A stretch of 64,000 nt of DNA from Tsukamurella pulmonis (GCF_900103175.1 NZ_FNLF01000002.1:992001-1056000); one strand, 5' to 3'; numbered from the stretch's first letter, positions 1 to 9,063 are shown. A program made the numbers and translations. The notes: generated from the letters alone by a model not told the origin.

Positions 1-745
1 CGATGCGCACGCCCCGCTCGGTCCGCGCCAGGCTGCGGACCCCGACGCCGGTGCGCACGTCCGCGAGCTCGGCGGCGATCTTCTCGACGTACCGGGCGGA
101 GCCGCCGACGACGGTGCGCCACTGCAGCGAGCTGCCCACCGATAGCATCCCGTGATTGGCGAGGAACCGGAACAGGTAGCGGGCCGGGTACGCGTCGACC
201 TGGTCCGGCGGGCACGACCAGACCGCGGCCACCAGGGGGCGCAGGAAGCCGTGGATCAGGCGCTCGCTGAAGCGCTCGCGGCGCACGAACTCGCCGAGCG
301 GCACGTCCGGGCCGGCGCCGTCGAGATGACGGCGGGCGCAGCGGTGGAACCTCGGCACCTCCGCGAGCAGGCGCAGGTGACCGGGATCGAGCAGGCGGCG
401 CGGCGTCGGAATCAGGCCGCGCACGCCCTTGCCGCCCGCGAACTCGACGCCCCGGGCGTCGTCGCGGATGGACATGCTCATCTCCGCGTCCCGGGTGGCG
501 ACGCCGAGCTCGTCGAAGAGGCGGCACAGCACCGGGTAGGTGCGATCGTTGTGGACGAGGAAGCCGGAGTCCACCGCGACCGGGGCGCCGAGGCCCAGGT
601 CGACCTCGTGGGTGTGGGCGTGCCCGCCGAGACGGCCGTCCCGCTCGTAGAGGGTGACCGGGCCCGAGCGGCTGAGCTCGTGCGCGGCCACCAGCCCACT
701 GACCCCACTGCCGATCACCGCGAAGCGTCTGCGTGCACTGTCCAT
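1..745 (-). CDS. FAD-dependent oxidoreductase, C-terminus cut by window edge
   Basis: The gene runs off the window start, so only the first 248 residues are visible. The N-terminus (MDSARRRFAVIGSGVSGLV) is a dinucleotide-binding beta-alpha-beta fold with GxGxxG. It is followed by YERDGRLGGHAHTH, the second FAD-contacting strand typical of amine-oxidase/phytoene-desaturase-like flavoproteins. Proteins with this GGHAHTH motif are often encoded beside cyclopropane-fatty-acid synthase genes, but that neighbourhood lies outside the window, so a role in lipid modification is inference. The ATG at 743-745 opens the conserved fold directly. The gene is divergent from the epimerase gene, with a gap of 95 bases. 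Confidence 0.85.
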   Translation of the reverse strand, partial: MDSARRRFAVIGSGVSGLVAAHELSRSGPVTLYERDGRLGGHAHTHEVDLGLGAPVAVDSGFLVHNDRTYPVLCRLFDELGVATRDAEMSMSIRDDARGVEFAGGKGVRGLIPTPRRLLDPGHLRLLAEVPRFHRCARRHLDGAGPDVPLGEFVRRERFSERLIHGFLRPLVAAVWSCPPDQVDAYPARYLFRFLANHGMLSVGSSLQWRTVVGGSARYVEKIAAELADVRTGVGVRSLARTERGVRI

Positions 746-840
746 GCCCCTCATTCGGAGCCGCGGGACGAACGGATGGGATCGGACCGCATGATTTTTC
801 CGACGCTGTGCGCGGCCGCTTCCGGGGCTAGCGTGGGGGC

Positions 841-2187
841 ATGGGTATTCGTGGATCGGCCGTCATCGACGCTCCAGTGGACGAGGTCTTCGCCTGGTTC
901 TCCCGTCCCGGTGCCTTCGCGCGCCTGCAGGCGCCGTGGCTGCCGATGAAGCTGAGATCGCAGGCGGATTCGCTCGAGGACGGCGTCACCGTGATCGACC
1001 TGCCCGGCGGGTTGCAGTGGCGGGCCGAGCACGACCCGTCGGGCTACATCGAAGGCCGGCGGTTCGTCGACGAGGTGCGTGCGGACGGCGTCCGCACGCT
1101 CCCCACGGGCCTGTTCCCGTGGCGGCACGTGCACGGTTTCGAGCCGGTGGACGCGGGCCGGACCCGGGTGAGCGACGAGGTGATCACCCCCGTGCCCGAG
1201 CGGGCGCTGTCCGAGGTCATCGAGTTCCGGTACCGCCGCCTGGCCGGCGACCTCGCCGCGCACCGGCGCGCCGCGGACGCGGGCCTGGCCCCGTCGACCA
1301 TCGCCGTCACGGGCGCGTCGGGCCTGGTCGGCGCCGACGTCGCCGCGTTCCTGAGCACCGGTGGGCACCGCGTGCTGCGGCTCGTCCGCGGGGAGCCGCG
1401 CGCGGCCGACGAGCGCCGCTGGGACCCGCAGGCACCCGACCCCGCCGTCCTGGAGGGCGTGGACGCCGTGATCCACCTCGCGGGCGCGAGCATCGCCGGC
1501 CGGTTCACCGAGGAGCACAAGAAGGCCGTCGCCTCGAGCCGGATCGAGCCGACGCGGCTGCTCGCCCGCGCTGCGGCCCGGGCCGGCGTGCCGGTCTTCG
1601 TCAGCGCCTCGGCCGTCGGGTTCTACGGGCGCGATCGGGGCGACGAGGTGCTCACCGAGGAATCGTCGGCGCCGGCCGAGGCCGACTTCCTCTCGGACGT
1701 GGTGCGCCGCTGGGAGGCCGCTGCGCACGACGGCGCGGGGGAGGACACCCGCGTGGTGACCGTCCGCACCGGGATCGTGCAGGCGCCGCAGGGCGGCACG
1801 CTGGGGATGCTCCTGCCCCTGTTCCGCGTCGGGCTCGGCGGCCGGCTCGGTGACGGGCGGCAGTGGCAGCCGTGGGTGAGCATCGACGATCTCGTCGACG
1901 TCTACCACCGCGCGCTCTGGGACACGGAGCTCTCCGGCCCGGTCAACGCCGTGGGGCCGCGCGTGGTCCGCAACGCGGTCTACACCCGCGCGCTCGGGCG
2001 GGCCGTGCACCGGCCCGCGCTGCTCCCCGTGCCCGCCTTCGGTCCCGCTCTCCTGCTGGGCCGCGAGGGCTCCGACGACCTCGCCTTCGCCTCGCAGCGC
2101 GTGCACCCGGCCGTGCTCGAGGGCCGAGGTCACGTCTTCCGCCACCCGAGCATCGAGCGCGCGCTCGGGCACCTGCTGGGCGCCTGA
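841..2187 (+). CDS. SRPBCC domain fused to TIGR01777-type NAD(P)-dependent epimerase
   Basis: The product has 448 residues in two domains. Residues 1 to about 145 look like an SRPBCC/cyclase-dehydrase lipid-binding fold, beginning MGIRGSAVIDAPVDEVFAWF. From about residue 153, IAVTGASGLVGADVAAFL is the Rossmann motif of an extended SDR. It is followed by VIHLAGASIAGRFTEEHKK and FVSASAVGFYG, hallmarks of the TIGR01777 (SDR39U) family. The substrate is unknown. This two-domain architecture is common in actinobacteria. The ATG at 841 is the start because the SRPBCC fold begins immediately after it. The gene converges on the TetR gene, with a GC-rich hairpin between them. Confidence 0.85.
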   Translation: MGIRGSAVIDAPVDEVFAWFSRPGAFARLQAPWLPMKLRSQADSLEDGVTVIDLPGGLQWRAEHDPSGYIEGRRFVDEVRADGVRTLPTGLFPWRHVHGFEPVDAGRTRVSDEVITPVPERALSEVIEFRYRRLAGDLAAHRRAADAGLAPSTIAVTGASGLVGADVAAFLSTGGHRVLRLVRGEPRAADERRWDPQAPDPAVLEGVDAVIHLAGASIAGRFTEEHKKAVASSRIEPTRLLARAAARAGVPVFVSASAVGFYGRDRGDEVLTEESSAPAEADFLSDVVRRWEAAAHDGAGEDTRVVTVRTGIVQAPQGGTLGMLLPLFRVGLGGRLGDGRQWQPWVSIDDLVDVYHRALWDTELSGPVNAVGPRVVRNAVYTRALGRAVHRPALLPVPAFGPALLLGREGSDDLAFASQRVHPAVLEGRGHVFRHPSIERALGHLLGA

Positions 2188-2203
2188 CGGCGCACCGCCG
2201 CAC

Positions 2204-2225
2204 CGCCGCACTCGGTGGTGCGGCG
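2204..2225. terminator. Stem-loop between convergent genes
   Basis: CGCCGCAC and GTGCGGCG form an 8-bp stem around a short loop, between the epimerase stop (2187) and the TetR stop (2230). There is no T-run, as is usual in high-GC actinobacteria. It could serve both strands. Confidence 0.45.
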
Positions 2226-2229
2226 GGCG

Positions 2230-2778
2230 CTATTCGTCGTCGAGCGGGCTCAGGATGCTCGCGATCAGGCGATCGAGGGACTCCGGGGTCAGCGGTGAGC
2301 TCAGGACGCTCTGGTACGCCCAGGAACCGTCGGCGGCCATGCGGGCGGTGAGGCAGCGCAGCGCGAGCTCGTCGAGCTCGCTCGGCGAGCGCTCTTCCTC
2401 GGGGAACCAGCGCCGGTACACCCGCTCCCACGGGGTGATCCAGTCGGGCTCGTTCCCCGCCTCGAGGATGAGCCGCATCTCCACCGTGCTCGCCGATCGC
2501 AGCATCGCGCGCACGTAGCCGCGCGTGCGCTCGACGAGGCTCGCATCCTCCGGTTCGCGTCCGGTCTCCGCGATCAGGACCGCTTCGGTCCGCGCCGCCA
2601 GCTCCTCGTGGATCCCGGTGACCAGCGCGTGCTTGGTGGGGAAGTGGTAGATGAGCCCCCGCTTGGTGACCCCGGCCTGCGCGGCCACCGCATCGAGCGT
2701 GAGTGCGGTGACGCCGTGTTCCTCCACCACCGTCAGGGCGGCCTCGATCATCTTCGGTCGTGCGCTCGGTCGTGCCAT
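2230..2778 (-). CDS. TetR-family transcriptional regulator
   Basis: This is a 182-residue protein. Residues 8-55 form the TetR helix-turn-helix: MIEAALTVVEEHGVTALTLD, then VAAQAGVTKRGLIYHFPTKH. The C-terminal ligand-binding region is alpha-helical and unspecific. The gene is divergent from the MFS-TGT fusion gene with an 84-bp gap containing inverted repeats. By the usual TetR-efflux arrangement, it probably represses both genes and responds to a transporter substrate (inference). The ATG at 2778 gives the expected short tail before the DNA-binding domain. Confidence 0.85.
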   Translation of the reverse strand: MARPSARPKMIEAALTVVEEHGVTALTLDAVAAQAGVTKRGLIYHFPTKHALVTGIHEELAARTEAVLIAETGREPEDASLVERTRGYVRAMLRSASTVEMRLILEAGNEPDWITPWERVYRRWFPEEERSPSELDELALRCLTARMAADGSWAYQSVLSSPLTPESLDRLIASILSPLDDE

Positions 2779-2814
2779 GTCTTCTCTCCTGCCGTCGGTT
2801 ATTAGTATACGTGA

Positions 2815-2847
2815 CGGTGTAGTACACTACTTGGTGAAGTTACACCG
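2815..2847. promoter_or_regulatory. Candidate TetR operator
   Basis: Nested inverted repeats lie between the divergent TetR and MFS-TGT genes. GTGTA-g-TACAC (2817-2827) sits inside a wider CGGTGTA ... TACACCG pair (2815-2821 and 2841-2847). The position between divergent starts suits a shared operator. The start of the fusion gene follows with a purine-rich ribosome-binding site (AGGAGAAGGA). Binding is inferred. Confidence 0.4.
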
Positions 2848-2862
2848 ACAGGAGAAGGAATC

Positions 2863-5811
2863 ATGAACGGAACTGCCCCGCGGGCCACAACCCGCACCTG
2901 GGTGGGATTGGCGGTGCTGGTCCTACCGATGCTGCTCATCGCGATCGACGGCGTGGTGTTGATCTTCGCGCTCGCCGATATCGCAGAGGATCTGGAACCG
3001 ACCGGCGCGCAACAGCTCTGGATCCTGGACATCTACTCGCTGATGCTCGCGGGCCTGTTGATCACCATGTCGTCCCTGGGTGACCGATTCGGCCGGCGGA
3101 AGGTCCTCCTCGCCGGAGCGGTGATCTTCGCGGTCGCGTCGGTCTTCGGAGCGCTCTCGAGCGAACCGTGGATGCTGATCGCCTCCCGCGCGCTGCTCGG
3201 CGTCGGCGGCGCGATGATCATGCCGGGAACGCTCTCGCTGATCCGCAACATGTTCCTCGACCGCGATCAGCGCCGTACCGCGATGGCGGTGTGGTCCGCG
3301 TCGGGCGCGCTCGGCGCGGCCGCGGGTCCGATCGTCGGCGGCTGGCTGATCGAGGCCTTCACCTGGCACGCGATCTTCCTGATGAACATCCCCGTCATGG
3401 TGCTGCTGCTCATCCTCGCCCCGATCCTGGTGCCGGAGAGCAGGAACCCGAACCCGGGCCGCATCGACCCGCTCAGCATCGTGCTCTCGCTGGTCGGCAT
3501 GATCTCGTTCGTCTACGGCGTCAAGACCTTCGCCGAGGGCGACGAGCCCCGGATCGCGCTCATCACCTTCGTCGCGGGCCTGGTCCTGCTGGTGCTGTTC
3601 GTGATCCGCCAGCTCAAGATGCCGGTCCCGATGCTCAACGTCCGCCTCTTCCGCAGCCGCTCCTTCGCGGGCGCGGTCGTCATCGACTTCCTCTCGGTCT
3701 TCGCGCTGGTCGGCGCCATGTTCGCCCTGACCCAGTTCCTGCAGCTCGTCGCGGGGCTGAGCATCATGAAGTCGGCGCTGTGGATGTTGCCGCAGGCCGG
3801 TATGTCCGCCTGCGCCGGGTTCATCGCCGCGGCCCTGGTCAAGCGCTTCCCCACGTCGATCATCGTCGCCATCGGCGGCGCCATCACCGCCGGCGGCTTC
3901 TCGATGCTGCTCACCCTCAGCCCCGACACCGAGCCGTGGTTCATCGCCATCGCCCTGGCGCTCGTCGGACTCGGTGCGGGCGTCGGCATGACGCTCACCA
4001 ACGACATCATCATGAGCTCGGTGCGTCCCGAGGAGTCGGGCCAGGCCGCCGGTATCAGCGAGACCGCCTACGAACTCGGTACCGCGTTCGGCACCGCCAT
4101 CCTCGGCTCGGTGCTGCTCGGCTTCTACCGCAACGGCCTCGACGACAAGGCCCCGTCGGGCCTGCCGGACGGCGTGCTGGACTCCGCCAAGGAGACCCTC
4201 GCCGCCGCGCTGCTGCACGCCCGCGAGCTGCCCTCGGACATCGGCGCGGCGCTCTACACCGCGGCCACGGAGTCGTTCACCAGTGCGCTGTCCTGGACCG
4301 GCGGCATCGGCGCCGCCATCCTGCTCGCGGTGGCGATCTTCGCCGCGGTGATGCTCCGCGGCGTCTCCGCGCAGCAGGACCTCACCAAGGACCCGCACGG
4401 CGACGACTCCGACGCCGGGCACGGACCGGACGAAGCGGACGAGAAGCTCGCCCCCACGACCCCGCCGGCCATCACGGACACCGTGGAGATCGCTCCCGTG
4501 CAGCGCGCGGACCTCGCCGGTGCCGCGACGGCGGAGCCGGGGACGATGCCGGCCCGCGCGTCCGGGGCCTCGCTCACCCGGCGCGAGATCGACGAGATCC
4601 GGGCGCAGAACGCCTCCCTGGCAGCGGAACTCGCCGACCTGCGCACCGACTACCGCGCGATCGCCGGGAATGCTCGGCTGCAGGCCTCGGGGATCACCGA
4701 TCCGGCCGAGTTCGTGATCGAGCGGACGGCGCCGACCGGGGCGCGTGCCGGTCGGATCGTGCTGCCACACGGTGAGATCGTGACCCCCGCCTACCTCCCC
4801 GTGGCCGGTCGCGGCGCCGTCGCCGGACTCACTCCGCACGAGCTGACCGACCTCGGCGCGCAGGCGCTGGCCGTCGACCTGCACGAGCTGTTCCTGCAGC
4901 CCGGACCGGACCTCATCGAGGGCGCCGGGGGGATCGGCCGGGTGATGGCGTGGTCGGCGCCCGTCGTCGGCGACCCCGGGTTGTCGACGGTCGGACCGCG
5001 GCACGCCACCCGGATCACCGACGAGGGCATCGCTTTCCGCAGCCGAGTCGACGGTTCCTCGCACCACTGGTCGCCCGAGGATCCGGTGCGCCTCGCCCAC
5101 CGGATGGGCTGCGACATCACCTTCGCCCTGGCGGACCCGACGGACCCGGTCCGCACCGAGCGCTGGGCGCGCCGGGCGCTCGCCGAGCGGGGCTGGCAGG
5201 CGGCCGACGGCAAGGACGCGCTCTCGCTCTGGGCGGTCGTGACGGGCGACGGCGACCCGGAGACCCGACGGTCCGCCGCACGCGGGCTCCGGCGGATCGC
5301 CGACGAGGACCGTCGCGCAGGGGGACTGGGCTTCGGCGGCTACCGGTTCGAGGGCGCGAGCGCCCTGTCGGGCGCCATCGCCGAGCTCGAGGCCGACCGT
5401 CCCCGCTACCTCGCGGCGGTCACCGGGCCGGCGGAGCTGCTCGCGGCGATCGAGGCCGGCGTCGACCTCATCGACGGGACCGCGCCGGCCCGCGCCGCGG
5501 AGCAGGGGCACGTCTTCACCACCGACGGAGTGCTCGACCTCACCGATCCGGCGCTGCGCGAGGACTTCCGGCCGCTCGATCCGAACGGTCGCCGCGTGCT
5601 CGGCGCCCACCGCACCGACGGATTCACCCGGGCGTACGTGCACCACCTGTTCGCCGCGAACGAGGGGTTGGCGGTGACGCTGTGCACCGCGCACAACGAG
5701 CACTTCTTCGTCGCCCTCGCCGCCGCCGCCCGGGAGGCCATCCGCAACGGCACGTACCCGCGGTTCGCCGAGAGCGTCCTCCGCGGCGCCGGTGGGGAAC
5801 TGGTCTCCTGA
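2863..5811 (+). CDS. DHA2-type MFS transporter fused to tRNA-guanine transglycosylase-like domain
   Basis: One uninterrupted frame gives 982 residues. Residues 1 to about 510 are a 14-helix drug:H+ antiporter: motif A is GDRFGRRK near 72-79 and motif C is SGALGAAAGPIVGG near 145-158. A charged acidic linker follows, then a short coiled coil (DEIRAQNASLAAELADLRTD). Residues about 617-980 resemble tRNA-guanine transglycosylase, with RIVLPHGEIVTPAYLPV, GLTPHELTDLGAQ, FRSRVDGSSH, FTTDG, FRPLDP and a C-terminal AHNEHFF. The nucleophile-equivalent aspartate is present (D871 in VDLIDGTAPAR). Three of the four zinc ligands are replaced (G909, R911 and G914 where cysteines are expected; H944 remains), and the base-recognition GGFQ and GIVQGG motifs are lost. 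Queuine-type base exchange is therefore doubtful. The fused domain would face the cytoplasm. An internal start near the linker cannot be excluded. Confidence 0.85.
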   Translation: MNGTAPRATTRTWVGLAVLVLPMLLIAIDGVVLIFALADIAEDLEPTGAQQLWILDIYSLMLAGLLITMSSLGDRFGRRKVLLAGAVIFAVASVFGALSSEPWMLIASRALLGVGGAMIMPGTLSLIRNMFLDRDQRRTAMAVWSASGALGAAAGPIVGGWLIEAFTWHAIFLMNIPVMVLLLILAPILVPESRNPNPGRIDPLSIVLSLVGMISFVYGVKTFAEGDEPRIALITFVAGLVLLVLFVIRQLKMPVPMLNVRLFRSRSFAGAVVIDFLSVFALVGAMFALTQFLQLVAGLSIMKSALWMLPQAGMSACAGFIAAALVKRFPTSIIVAIGGAITAGGFSMLLTLSPDTEPWFIAIALALVGLGAGVGMTLTNDIIMSSVRPEESGQAAGISETAYELGTAFGTAILGSVLLGFYRNGLDDKAPSGLPDGVLDSAKETLAAALLHARELPSDIGAALYTAATESFTSALSWTGGIGAAILLAVAIFAAVMLRGVSAQQDLTKDPHGDDSDAGHGPDEADEKLAPTTPPAITDTVEIAPVQRADLAGAATAEPGTMPARASGASLTRREIDEIRAQNASLAAELADLRTDYRAIAGNARLQASGITDPAEFVIERTAPTGARAGRIVLPHGEIVTPAYLPVAGRGAVAGLTPHELTDLGAQALAVDLHELFLQPGPDLIEGAGGIGRVMAWSAPVVGDPGLSTVGPRHATRITDEGIAFRSRVDGSSHHWSPEDPVRLAHRMGCDITFALADPTDPVRTERWARRALAERGWQAADGKDALSLWAVVTGDGDPETRRSAARGLRRIADEDRRAGGLGFGGYRFEGASALSGAIAELEADRPRYLAAVTGPAELLAAIEAGVDLIDGTAPARAAEQGHVFTTDGVLDLTDPALREDFRPLDPNGRRVLGAHRTDGFTRAYVHHLFAANEGLAVTLCTAHNEHFFVALAAAAREAIRNGTYPRFAESVLRGAGGELVS

Positions 5812-5828
5812 TCCGACCCGGGACGAGC

Positions 5829-5859
5829 AGGGGAGCACGGCGGAACGCCGTGCTCCCCT
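5829..5859. terminator. Strong bidirectional terminator hairpin
   Basis: AGGGGAGCACGGCG, loop GAA, CGCCGTGCTCCCCT forms a perfect 14-bp stem. It lies between the convergent stops at 5811 and 5897 and could end transcripts from both sides. Confidence 0.75.
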
Positions 5860-5896
5860 CGCCCGTTCCCGCCGCGGCCGTCACCCGGGCCCGCGA

Positions 5897-7405
5897 TCAC
5901 ACCTCCCAGGTGTGCACCGGGTTCCCCTCGTGCATCAGCTGCACGTAGTCGGCGAGCATGCCGCGCAGCGCCCGGTCGCGGGACTCGCCCGCGGCTTCCC
6001 TGGCCGCGACGGCCTGCCGCTGCCAGGACGAGCCCGTCTGCCGCTGGATGCAGCGGCCCTCGAGGATCTGCATGTACCGCTCGCGCGACTTCGAGCCCAC
6101 GCCATAGGCTTTCAGGCCGCTGTCCATGAGCGGCAACAGGCGGCGCAGCACCAGCTCGTCGGGCCGGATCCAGCCCACGTTCGGCCAGTACAGGCCGGCG
6201 TCGAAGGCGTCGCGGGCGCCGGAGTGCAGGTTCTCGGTGGCGGCGTCGAAGCTCATCTGCGTCCAGATCGGGCGGTCGGCCTCCACCAGCGCCCGGACCA
6301 CGCCGTAGTAGAAGGCGGCGTTCGCCATGGTGTCCACCACCGTCGGGCCGGCGGGCAGCACTCGGTTCTCCACGCGCAGGTGCGCGTGCCCGTCGACCAC
6401 GTCGTAGACCGGGCGGTTCCAGCGGTAGACGGTGCCGTTGTGCATCCGCAGCTCGGGCAGCTCGGGGGACTCGCCGCGCGAGACCACCTCGAGGGGGTCG
6501 ACGTCGCTGCACACCGGCAGCAGCGCGGGGAAGTAGCGGGTGTTCTCCTCGAAGAGGTCGAACGTGGAGGTGATCCACCGCTCCCCGAACCAGACCCGGG
6601 GCCGCACGCCCTGATTGCGCAGCTCGATGGGGCGGGTGTCGGTGGCCTGCTCGAACAGCGGGATGCGGGTCTCGTGCCACAGCGCCTTCCCGGCGAGGAA
6701 GGGCGAGTTCGCGGCGATCGCCACCTGCACGCCCGCGATGGCCTGCGCCGCGTTCCAGTGCGCCGCGAAGTCCTCCGGTGCCACCCGCAGGTGCAGCTGC
6801 AGCGACGTGCACGCCGCCTCGGGAAGGATCGTGTCGGAGGTGATGTCCAGGCGCTCGCCGACCACCGCGCCGGGGAGCGGGGCGCCCTCGATGTCGATTT
6901 CGATGTCCTCGCCGCGGGCCGCGAAGACCTGCTCGTTGAGCAGGTCGTAGCGGGGGTTGGCGGAGAACCACTGCTTGCCGAAGTGCTCCTCCTCGAGCGT
7001 GGGCAGCATGCCGATCATCACCAGGTTCGACCCCGCGGCGCGGGCGCGGTCGTCTGCGCGGTTGAGCGAGTCCCGCAGCGAGTCCTCGAGGTTCTCCGTG
7101 CTCTGATCGACGAACGGGCGCGGCGCCACGTTGATCTCGATGTTGAACTGGCCCAGCTCGGTCTGGAAGTCGGGGTCCGCGATGGCGTCGAGCGCCTCGG
7201 CGTTCGCCATGGCCGGAGCCATCTCGTCGTCGACGAGGTTGAGCTCGACCTCCATGCCCAGCAGCGGTTCCGGCGGCGCACCGTCGTCCGTGAACAGGCC
7301 CTCGGCCAGCATGCGGGCGATGGCGTCCGTACCGCGCTGGACCTGGCGGCGGAACCGCATGCGGTCCTCGCGCGTGAACACCCTGGCATCGACATCGGCA
7401 CCCAT
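5897..7405 (-). CDS. Glutamate-cysteine-ligase-like carboxylate-amine ligase
   Basis: The product has about 502 residues and belongs to the GCS2-type carboxylate-amine ligase superfamily. PLLGMEVELNLVD is the conserved ATP/metal-binding strand. Further conserved stretches are FNIEINVAPRPF, TSLQLHLRV and IAANSPFLAGKALWHETR. It is larger than the approximately 430-residue ergothioneine enzyme EgtA and does not look like it. Mycothiol organisms do not need glutathione, so the amine acceptor is unknown. I chose the ATG at 7405 (MGADVDARVFTREDRMRFRR); an in-frame start at 7471 would add 22 poorly conserved-looking residues. The gene is divergent from the secreted protein gene at 7546. Confidence 0.75.
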   Translation of the reverse strand: MGADVDARVFTREDRMRFRRQVQRGTDAIARMLAEGLFTDDGAPPEPLLGMEVELNLVDDEMAPAMANAEALDAIADPDFQTELGQFNIEINVAPRPFVDQSTENLEDSLRDSLNRADDRARAAGSNLVMIGMLPTLEEEHFGKQWFSANPRYDLLNEQVFAARGEDIEIDIEGAPLPGAVVGERLDITSDTILPEAACTSLQLHLRVAPEDFAAHWNAAQAIAGVQVAIAANSPFLAGKALWHETRIPLFEQATDTRPIELRNQGVRPRVWFGERWITSTFDLFEENTRYFPALLPVCSDVDPLEVVSRGESPELPELRMHNGTVYRWNRPVYDVVDGHAHLRVENRVLPAGPTVVDTMANAAFYYGVVRALVEADRPIWTQMSFDAATENLHSGARDAFDAGLYWPNVGWIRPDELVLRRLLPLMDSGLKAYGVGSKSRERYMQILEGRCIQRQTGSSWQRQAVAAREAAGESRDRALRGMLADYVQLMHEGNPVHTWEV

Positions 7406-7545
7406 GGCTCGCAGCTTGGCAGAACCGCCGCGCGGCGCGGGCCGGATTCCGGGCACCGGGATCGAATTCACGATTGCAACGTCGTTCGCTACAGTGGCAC
7501 CGCGAACAGTGCCTTCGGCGCTGCAGATCCCCGAGGAGAACCCAC

Positions 7546-8262
7546 GTGCGTACCGTCCGCAACACCCTGGCCATCGGCGCCGCCGTCGTCGCCCTCGTCG
7601 CCCCCGCGGCCATCGCCCAGGCTGACCCCGCCGGTGCGCCGACGACCCCCGTCGACGAGCTGCTGCTCGCCGACGGCGAGTTCCCCGCCGGCTACGAGGT
7701 GATGCCGCTCTCCGTGGCCGAGCGCCTCGAGATGATCGCGCCGCTGAACCAGTTCGCGAAGAACATGAAGGTCACGCCCGCCGAGTGCGCCCCGAAGGTC
7801 ACCCCTGCGCTGTCGCAGAAGGCGAGCGACCTGCCGATGGTCAGCGCGTTCAGCGATCGCACCGCCACCGGCCTGGTCGAGGTGATCTCGCCGCGTCCCG
7901 TCGGGACCAACGCCGACATGCTGCGCAACTGCAGCGACGTCACCGTCGAGCTGGCGCCCAACGAGCAGGTGCCGGCGACCGCGCACATCACCATCAAGGT
8001 CACGCGGACCTCGGTGCCCGGCGTCCCCGCCGGCGCGATGGTGATCGCCACGCAGGGCACGGGCACGGTCACCGTCTCCGGGAAGGACGGCAAGCCCGGC
8101 AAGGAGCGCAAGGTCAACGTCAACCAGATCGAGGGCGTCTCGCAGGTGCGGGGCCTGACCGTGGTGGTCACGGCCTCCGGCTCGCAGGGCGGGCGCCTCG
8201 ATCGGGCCGCGTTCGCGCAGACGCTGACCAAGGCCGTCGACAAGGTGCGCGCGGCCCAGTAG
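7546..8262 (+). CDS. Secreted protein, first of a tandem paralogous pair
   Basis: The product has 238 residues from a GTG start preceded by GAGGAGAA. Residues 1 to about 27 are a Sec signal peptide (MRTVRNTLAIGAAVVALVAP, then AIAQA). The mature part opens with PVDELLLADGEFPAGYEV and has two cysteines positioned like those of its neighbour (PAECAPKV and LRNCSD), suggesting a disulfide outside the cell. The next gene encodes a paralogue sharing the LLL-x2-G-x-FPAGY motif and overall length. I do not recognise a characterised family. It may be a mycolate-lineage cell-envelope protein. Confidence 0.75.
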   Translation: MRTVRNTLAIGAAVVALVAPAAIAQADPAGAPTTPVDELLLADGEFPAGYEVMPLSVAERLEMIAPLNQFAKNMKVTPAECAPKVTPALSQKASDLPMVSAFSDRTATGLVEVISPRPVGTNADMLRNCSDVTVELAPNEQVPATAHITIKVTRTSVPGVPAGAMVIATQGTGTVTVSGKDGKPGKERKVNVNQIEGVSQVRGLTVVVTASGSQGGRLDRAAFAQTLTKAVDKVRAAQ

Positions 8263-8364
8263 CGCGCTCCGTCCGTTCCCTAGCGGGCTGTCGGGTGTTC
8301 ACCTGTGGTCATGTGCGATGAACTATTCTTGACGCGATTCCGTTCACCGACGTCAGGATTTCTC

Positions 8365-9060
8365 ATGCGCGTGATCCGCCGCTCCGCTCTCGTCCTCGCC
8401 GCCGTCGCCGCGCTCGCCGTTCCCGCGGGCGTCGCGTCCGCCGCTCCGGCCAAGCCCGCCACCCCGGCCGCGCAACTGCTGCTCACGCAGGGCGACTTCC
8501 CCGCGGGGTACAAGGTCGAGAAGCTCTCGCAGTCGGAGCTCACCGAGCTGACGTCCGGCCTCGGCGACGTCTTCGCCAGCGCCAAGGCGACGCCCGCGCA
8601 CTGCCTCCCGGTCGTGACCCGCGGCGCCCTCGCCGAGGCGGCGGGACTGCCGATGGTGGTCGCGGTGAACGAGGCCAAGCGCACCGCGGTCTCCGAGGTG
8701 ATCACGTCGAAGAGCGCCGACGCGGCGGTCGGCGTGACCCCCGGGTGCGAGAAGGTGCGGATGGAGACCGCCGTCGGCGCCAACGGACGCATCGTGATGG
8801 ACGTCACGACCACCCCCGTTACGCTGCCCGGCGCCCCCGCGGGCGCGAAGACGGTGCTCGTCCGGTCGACCGGCACCGCGACCGTCGACGGCGAGACGCA
8901 GCCGATCCGCCAGGAGCAGATCATGGGCGCGCAGGACGTGCGCGGCTACGGCGTGCTCGTCGTGGGCAACGCCGTCGGCGAGAACGGCGCGACCGTCGAT
9001 CGGGCCGGCTACGCGCGCATCCTCACCGCGGCCACCGACAAGGTGCGCACCGCGAAGTAG
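8365..9060 (+). CDS. Secreted protein, second of a tandem paralogous pair
   Basis: The product has 231 residues. Residues 1 to about 27 form a signal peptide (MRVIRRSALVLAAVAALAVP, then AGVASA). QLLLTQGDFPAGYKVEKLSQ matches the upstream paralogue, as do the paired cysteines (PAHCLPVV and TPGCEKV) and the C-terminal DRAGYARILTAATDKVRTAK. The ATG at 8365 follows AGGA at suitable spacing. The 102-bp gap to the first paralogue holds two GTTCACC copies and a TATTCT, so separate transcription is possible. The function is unknown. Confidence 0.75.
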   Translation: MRVIRRSALVLAAVAALAVPAGVASAAPAKPATPAAQLLLTQGDFPAGYKVEKLSQSELTELTSGLGDVFASAKATPAHCLPVVTRGALAEAAGLPMVVAVNEAKRTAVSEVITSKSADAAVGVTPGCEKVRMETAVGANGRIVMDVTTTPVTLPGAPAGAKTVLVRSTGTATVDGETQPIRQEQIMGAQDVRGYGVLVVGNAVGENGATVDRAGYARILTAATDKVRTAK

Positions 9061-9063
9061 GCG

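Noticed and set aside
2923-5838. Very long open frame antisense to the MFS-TGT gene
   Set aside because: It mirrors the codon bias of the real gene, has low-complexity Arg/Gly/Asp composition and no recognisable domain. It would also overlap the terminator hairpin.
5897-7405. Assignment of the ligase as ergothioneine enzyme EgtA
   Set aside because: Length and motifs differ from EgtA and no other egt genes are nearby.
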